From Hypericum androsaemum (taxonomy: Eukaryota > Streptophyta > Magnoliopsida > Malpighiales > Hypericaceae), in contig OZ023199.1 of NCBI GenBank assembly GCA_963995505.1, positions 10,213,373 to 10,277,372 of the forward strand: a stretch of 64,000 nucleotides of DNA. Reading direction: 5' to 3'. Below, in pieces: positions 58,973-64,000 of this stretch; position 1 is the first letter of the stretch, and each line of letters begins with the position of its first letter. The position numbers and the translations under genes are program-made. Below the pieces are notes generated by a model. That model had not been told where the DNA came from and made no database searches. It saw only the letters and a program-made list of their open reading frames with translations.

Positions 58973-59047
58973 AGCACCATCTTCCATTTTATGAATTGAA
59001 AGGTTTCTTGCACCTACATATGTACTTTTACAATGGCATAAAAATTA

Positions 59048-60516
59048 GAGATAATTACTCTCAGGACCTAGGGTATAGTAAAATAGACTCTGAGAACCCT
59101 GTAATTTTCCTACTAATTACTGAGCCCCTGTAGTTTGGTTATTATTATACACTCGGGTCCCTGTAGCCGGAATCGTCTATATTTCCGGTGAACTCCCTAC
59201 CTGAAATATCTAAAATGCCCCTATGCATCTTCCTCCTTTTCTCTCACATCTTCCTCCTTCGTCCCCTCCTCTCTCTGCCCTCATCTTCAAACCTTCTTCG
59301 TCTTCAACCTCCCTCATTCCTTAGAAAACAAATTAAACACACAAAAACTAGCAAGAACACCAACTTCAAATCCAAAATAAAAATAGATCAGCCGTCGGGG
59401 TGAGATTTCTTGGGGTTTTCCCTAAATTGAATTGGGGGGGGGGGGGGGGGGGGGGGGGGTTTATGGGATGTGTATGTGCAATCTGACCCGCCCAGCCCCC
59501 CGCCCCCCACACCATCGCTGCAACATCAGCCGTCGATCATGTCGTCTTTCTTCTCCTTCCCCGTAGGTCCCACTCCCGAGTCCGGTCGGATCAACCTCAC
59601 CGGAACTGGAATGGCAAGCACCCAGGCCTTCATAGCATTCAAGGAGAACGACGGTCTCTCAGGGATTGATGGTTACGCGCCGCCAGCTCTCGGGATCAAA
59701 GGTTTGAAGAGATTTGCTCCGGGTAGGAAGTCGGCAGAGTTGTTGGGGTTCATCGCTTACTCCCTTCTTGCCTGAAAGTCTTGGCTTTCGATTTCGGCGA
59801 TGCGGCTGCTTTGGATTCGTCGGATATCCATAGATGAACTTGCACAATCTAATTTCTTTTCAAATAATGATGATTAAATTAAGACATGAGAAATCTGTGG
59901 ATGGAGTTTGAATTTGGATAATTTAAATTTTAGATTGGGATCTATGGCCTCCTCTTTTTATTCTTTCCGAATAATGAAAATTTAAGTTTCTAGAAGCTTG
60001 CGGTTTGGGATGGAAGGTGGACCGTGGAATTGATTTTACAAGTTGGTGTGGTTGGAGAGAGAGAGAGGAAGGAAGTTTTGATTATTTTGGTGAGAGAGAG
60101 AAAGAGAGGAGGGCAGTAGGAGGAAGGAGATGGTATTTTTGAAAAAATATTCACAAAGATGGAATTATGATATTTTTTACCACAGGTTTAAAGGTTTGAA
60201 GATGAGGGAGGTTGAAGACGAAGACGAAGAAGGTTTGAAGATGAGGGGAAGGAGGTTGAAGACGAAGAAGATTTGAAGATGAGGGGAGAGAGAGGAGGGG
60301 ACGAAGGAGGAAGATGTGAGAGAGGAGGAGGAAGATGCCTAGGGGCATTTTAGACATTTCAGGTGGAGAGTTTGCCAGAAAAATAGACGATTTTGGCTAT
60401 AGGGACCCGAGTGTATAATAATAACCAAACTACAGGGGCTCAGTAATTAGTAGAGAAACTACAGGGTCTTCAGAGTCTATTTGACTATACCCTGCGGTCC
60501 TGAGGGTAATTATCTC
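59048..60516. mobile_element. Mutator-like element with captured sequence and a G26 run
   Basis: Flanked by the perfect 9-bp repeat TAAAAATTA (59039-59047 and 60517-60525). Ends GAGATAATTACTCTCAGGAC and, reversed, GAGATAATTACCCTCAGGAC. Inverted repeats of about 200 bp (CCCTGTAGTTTGG, ACACTCGGGTCCCTGTAG). The interior contains open frames (59470-59775, including AFIAFKENDGLSGIDGYAPP) of unknown origin, and duplicated ATCTTCAAACCTTCTTCGTC-type pieces on opposite strands. Confidence 0.9.
59434..59459. repeat. Poly-G run of 26
   Basis: Uninterrupted G homopolymer, a likely G-quadruplex former; its exact length is error-prone in most sequencing. Confidence 0.85.
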
Positions 60517-60689
60517 TAAAAATTATCACCTATACACGTGTCTACATATGTACAACCAGGGGAAAGTTACGTGGGTCCATTCCGTTATTTTAAAGAAAAA
60601 TTACTATAAAGTCCATCGGATTTGCTTAAATATACTAAAAAGTCTTCATGTTTGCAAAATACATGTTGACATCTCTCTAGTTTGATTTT

Positions 60690-61809
60690 AGAGAAAATTA
60701 TGTTCAGGTCCCTGTAGTTTGGCATCCCTCCCTCTGGGGTCCCTGCATTTCCGAAATCGTTCCTGACGTCCCCGAAGTTTGGTTTTATCAACTCTCGGGT
60801 CCGTGAAAGCTCTTTTTTTCATTTTTGGTCATAGAAATGACCAAAATACCCTTAAATAAAAATAAAAAATTACCTTCTTCAACATTTGAACAAAAATATT
60901 AACTACCAAAAACCAACCCAAAAATAAAATCAAACTAAACAAAATCAAGAACATTAAGAAAAAAAATTCAACTCCCCAATCTGAATTTCCCCCTCTGTTG
61001 CCTTACTCTCTCTTCCCGCCCCGCCCCGCCACCCTCCCCCCCCCCTCGCCAAAGTCCATTCACCTCTTCCTCTTCCTCAAACTCCTTCATCCTTTAATAA
61101 AAAAACCCATCGAATTAAAACCCATCGATTTAATTTTTTGGGCAGCATCCTATTCCAACTGGGCAATTAATTTTTAGGGAACCATCGTCTAGGGTGGATT
61201 CATCGTTGGGGACGACGATGTTCAACCGAGGAGAGGCAGACACCATGGATGAAGGAACGCCGTCGAGGACCGAATCGAGGGTCGACGAGGCTGGACAGGA
61301 CGGTCGGTTCATCATCTCCGGCCTTCTTGGCCTCCAGCTCCTCCCTAACCTTGTCGTGGATAATAACCCTAACCTTGGGGTCCTCGCTGGCATTCTCGTC
61401 AGAGATGTAGGGGATCTCGAGGTTGCCGTCGAGGCGATTTCGTCGTGCCAGGGGAGGGACGGCGGCGAGGGTTTCGAGTTAGATCGGGGATCTCTTCCTC
61501 GTCTCCTGCTTCTCCTCTGCTTCTGGGCTCTGGCTGCCCTGTCGTCCGCCGACAACCAGACTATCCCCGGATGCGACAATCCTTACACGGAGGTGATGAT
61601 GCTACGTTCTTCCTTTCTGGGTTGTGCCTGTCTCTTCGTTCCGTTCGTAATCTTCTCGTTTCGTTCATTATCGAACTCAGAAGCTTGAATTCTTGACGCG
61701 TCATTGCTTCAATTAGGCAAATGCCTCGTTGGCCAGCTTGATGAAGCGGTGAGGTCCACGGCAAGGTAGGAGTCTTCGTCGTCGTCGAGGGCAGGGTGAA
61801 GGAAGATGG
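60690..61809. mobile_element. Right-truncated Mutator-like element with captured AHA1-like fragment
   Basis: Left end GAGAAAATTATGTTCAGG with TCCCTGTAGTTTGG matches the termini of the other elements, and the subterminal AATGACCAAAATACCCTTAA is shared with the element at 30973. No mirrored right end: the sequence meets an inverted Copia LTR at 61810. The interior is GC-rich from about 61170. Confidence 0.7.
61170..61700 (-). pseudogene. Captured AHA1-like (activator of Hsp90 ATPase) fragment
   Basis: On the - strand, about 61270-61435 encodes LDGNLEIPYISDENASEDPK then VRVIIHDKVREELEAKKAG. This resembles the end of the Aha1 N-terminal domain of plant Hsp90 activators (VDGTVEIPYIADENADEDPEVRV pattern). 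Flanking sequence gives no further Aha1 match and no start, so it is a fragment. Intact Aha1 stimulates Hsp90 ATPase in the cytosol. Confidence 0.55.
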
Positions 61810-62071
61810 TGTTGTTTGTCGGAGTTGGTGTAATTGATTAGGATCTTCTTCAGTCGAGGCAAGTGTTGGACACTTTCTCCGTAAGACGAGATTGCCCCGT
61901 ATATTTCAGTGCGGTACGGGCTTCGGCAATCGTCCCCAAGATACAACGACTGTTTAGGGCGTTTCCAAGACCATTGCACACGTATCTCAAAACTTTCGGG
62001 CGAACCCTTATATAACCAGAACTTTCGGACTCTTTTCTAAGTGAAGAACGGGGGGAGAAGAGAAGTCAACA
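61810..62071 (-). repeat. Inverted 262-bp Copia LTR
   Basis: Reverse complement of the LTR at 62101-62362 with a few per cent differences, bounded TGTTG and CAACA, and exactly the same length. No 5-bp TSD is visible around it and no internal Copia sequence lies to its left. Confidence 0.85.
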
Positions 62072-62100
62072 ATGCTAGGAAGTGCACTTGCTGCTGGGAT

Positions 62101-62362
62101 TGTTGACTTCTCCTCTCCCCCCGTTCTTCACTTAGAAAAGAGTCCGAAAGTTCTGGGTATATAAGGGTTCGCCCGAAAGTTTCGAGATACGTGTGCAACG
62201 GTCTTGAAAATACCCTAAACAGTCGTTGTATCTTGGGGACGATTGCCGAAGCTCGTACCGCACTGAAATATACGGGGCAATCTCGTCTTACGGAGAAAGT
62301 GTCCAACACTTGCCTCGACTGAAGAAGATCCTAATCAAGTACACCAACTCCGACAAACAACA
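62101..62362 (+). repeat. 5' LTR of a Copia element
   Basis: 262 bp, starts TGTTGACTTC and ends ACAAACAACA. TATA box TATATAA at 62158-62164. The U5 part (CAATCTCGTCTTACGG to the end) matches the 3' LTR at 14458-14876. The 3' partner is off the window. Confidence 0.85.
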
Positions 62363-62390
62363 ATCGTAAGACGAGATTGTGTACTTGAAG

Positions 62391-64000
62391 ATGGCATCGA
62401 CAAGCTCAGCACCAGTGCCAGCGGTCTCGGGAACTGTCCACGCCGAAAGGCCGGCCAAGTTCAACGGTACCGAATTTAAGAGGTGGCAACAGAAGATGTT
62501 GTTCTACCTGACGACGCTCAACCTGGTCCGATTCTTGAAGGAAGAGGCTCCGAAGGTGGCGGAAAATGAGGCAGATCAACAGAAGATCAACGCCCTCGAT
62601 GCATGGAGTCACATCGACTTCCTATGCCGGAACTACGTCCTGAATGGACTAGACGACACGCTCTACAATGTCTACGCGGAAGCTAAGACTGCTAAAGAGC
62701 TGTGGAGTTCACTCGAGAAGAAGTACAAAACGGAGGATGCCGGGACGAAGAAATTCATCGTCGGACGATTCCTCGACTTCAAGATGGTGGACTCCAAGAA
62801 GGTCATCGACCAAGTGCAAGAGTTGCAGATGATCCTTCACGAGATCCAAGCCGAAGGGATGCAACTCAGCGAGTCCTTCCAAGTAGCTGCAATGATCGAG
62901 AAGCTCCCCCCGCTGTGGAAGGACTTCAAGAGCTACCTCAAGCACAAGAGGAAGGACATGGGCCTAGAAGACCTGATAGTGAGATTAAGGATCGAGGAAG
63001 ACAACCGAAAGTCCGAAGTCAAGCAAGGCAAGGCCAACTCTGAGACCACCGTGCACCTCGCTGAGGGAAAAAGTAGTAAGAAGAGGAAGAAGTCCGAGGA
63101 TAAGCAGAAGGAGCAAAAGCCCAAGAAGAAAAAGATCAAGGGCGACTGCTACAACTGCGAGAAACCCGGACACATGGCTAAGGACTGTCGCCAGCCGAAG
63201 AAGGACGACCAAGGAAGGGCTAACCTGGCTGAAGACTTGTCCCAGATGGATCTGTCAGCCGTAGTGTTTGAAGCCAACCTGGTGGACAATCCGAGAGAGT
63301 GGTTCGTGGACACTGGAGCTACCCGCCACGTCTGCTCGGACAAGGAGATGTTCTCGAACTATATCCCGATCACCGGCCGAAAGCTGTTCATGGGAAGCTC
63401 CGCAACATCCAAGATCGTCGGTCTGGGAAAGGTGGTCCTGAAGCTGACCTCAGGAAAGGAGCTGACCCTCAAGGATGTGCTGCATATCCCGGACATCCGC
63501 AAGAACTTAGTTTCCGGCTCACTGTTAAGCAAAGCCGGTCTTAAGCTTGTATTTGAGGCTGATAAGTTTGTACTGACCAAAGCGGGTCAATTCATAGGAA
63601 AGGTTTATCTAGAAAGGGGGCTATTTAAGATGAATGTAATAACTGTACATCGCACCTTTAACGGTGAAAATAAAGTTAATGCTTCTTCTTACTTGGCCGA
63701 GTGTTCTAATTTATGGCATGGTAGATTAGGACACGTAAATCTAAACTCGCTAAGAAAGTTAGTAAGTTTAAATTTATTACCGAATCTAGAGTTCAACCCA
63801 TCCGATAAATGTGAAGTATGTGTGGAGGCTAAAATGACCAAAGCACCTTTTCATTCAGTGGAAAAAAGTACTACGCCTTTAGAATTAATTCATACGGACA
63901 CTTGCGATATGAAACACGTGCAAACTAAAGGCGGGAAGAAATTCTTCATAACGTTTATCGATGATTGCACGAGATACTGTTACGTATATCTCCTAAGGGG
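62391..64000 (+). CDS. Copia gag-pol polyprotein, 5' 536 codons
   Basis: Open from the ATG 28 bp past the LTR to the window edge with no stop. Residues 1-215 are a UBN2/gag capsid region ([29 protein letters not shown]); a Lys-rich stretch follows. CCHC knuckle [14 protein letters not shown] at 253-266. Protease site FVDTGATRH with Asp at 307. Pre-integrase HHCC WHGRLGH (His near 443) and CEVCVEAKM. Integrase starts with catalytic Asp near 503 (LIHTDTCD) and FIDDCTRY. The changes that broke the sister copy (DTGV, HTG) are absent here. GC-rich until about 63540, then clearly more AT-rich. The rest of pol is not seen. Confidence 0.93.
   Translation, partial: MASTSSAPVPAVSGTVHAERPAKFNGTEFKRWQQKMLFYLTTLNLVRFLKEEAPKVAENEADQQKINALDAWSHIDFLCRNYVLNGLDDTLYNVYAEAKTAKELWSSLEKKYKTEDAGTKKFIVGRFLDFKMVDSKKVIDQVQELQMILHEIQAEGMQLSESFQVAAMIEKLPPLWKDFKSYLKHKRKDMGLEDLIVRLRIEEDNRKSEVKQGKANSETTVHLAEGKSSKKRKKSEDKQKEQKPKKKKIKGDCYNCEKPGHMAKDCRQPKKDDQGRANLAEDLSQMDLSAVVFEANLVDNPREWFVDTGATRHVCSDKEMFSNYIPITGRKLFMGSSATSKIVGLGKVVLKLTSGKELTLKDVLHIPDIRKNLVSGSLLSKAGLKLVFEADKFVLTKAGQFIGKVYLERGLFKMNVITVHRTFNGENKVNASSYLAECSNLWHGRLGHVNLNSLRKLVSLNLLPNLEFNPSDKCEVCVEAKMTKAPFHSVEKSTTPLELIHTDTCDMKHVQTKGGKKFFITFIDDCTRYCYVYLLR

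Larger units (their letters stand above)
62101..64000 (+). mobile_element. Ty1/Copia retrotransposon, apparently intact, running off the right edge
   Basis: 5' LTR, a 28-bp leader without a recognisable tRNA primer site, and an open gag-pol frame to the end of the window. Closely related to the decayed element at 10771-14876. Confidence 0.93.

Overview
The window is nuclear DNA from a flowering plant, very probably a eudicot. The evidence is intron-containing genes with GT/AG borders, a plant-type tRNA-Gly, a plant HT1/RAF-like kinase, a histidine-rich AGP31-like wall protein, and Ty1/Copia, LINE, SINE, hAT and Mutator-like repeats. I cannot name the species. No prokaryotic or organellar block is visible.

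Only five host genes look intact. They are an intronless PPR protein that I recognise as NUWA-like (22317-24209, +), a two-exon AGP31/Ole e 1-type wall protein (28952-30753, -), eIF3d (38840-40576, -), a three-exon Raf/HT1-like kinase (45889-47896, -) and tRNA-Gly(GCC) (57374-57444, -). They have no pathway in common and sit as single-gene islands between transposons.

Layout: 1-5672 and 15213-20920 are near-identical direct copies of one repeat-rich segment (LINE RNase H remnant, Gypsy-type gag remnant, two Mutator-like elements). Copy A is cut at the window start. Between the copies lie a purine-rich short-period array (5690-7005), a ~515-bp satellite whose orientation switches near 7632 (7006-9778), a Copia gag scrap, a second purine array, a ~37-bp minisatellite, and a decayed Copia element with its 3' LTR (10771-14876). 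From 20921 to 38800 the NUWA-like and AGP genes alternate with hAT and Mutator-like insertions and a 22-bp minisatellite. From 40700 to 57400 there are nested hAT/LINE/SINE insertions, AT-rich spacer and more Mutator-like elements. From 58700 to 64000 there are three further elements and then a second Copia element, apparently intact, that runs off the right edge.

The most striking content is a family of Mutator-like elements with related termini (consensus close to GGGTAAATTAyTCTCAGG followed by TCCCTG). Six distinct insertions have 9-bp target-site duplications (TSDs) that can be read directly, and several carry scrambled, GC-rich pieces of host genes: an HSF DNA-binding domain, an FMO1-like monooxygenase, an AHA1-like Hsp90 co-chaperone, a possible NKAP-like protein and a coiled-coil protein. 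This is Pack-MULE behaviour. An hAT-like element (25729-28206) appears to have done the same with a spliced RS-domain exon pair. The second observation of note is the right-hand Copia element: where a tRNA primer-binding site is expected, the sequence is instead complementary to part of the element's own LTR.
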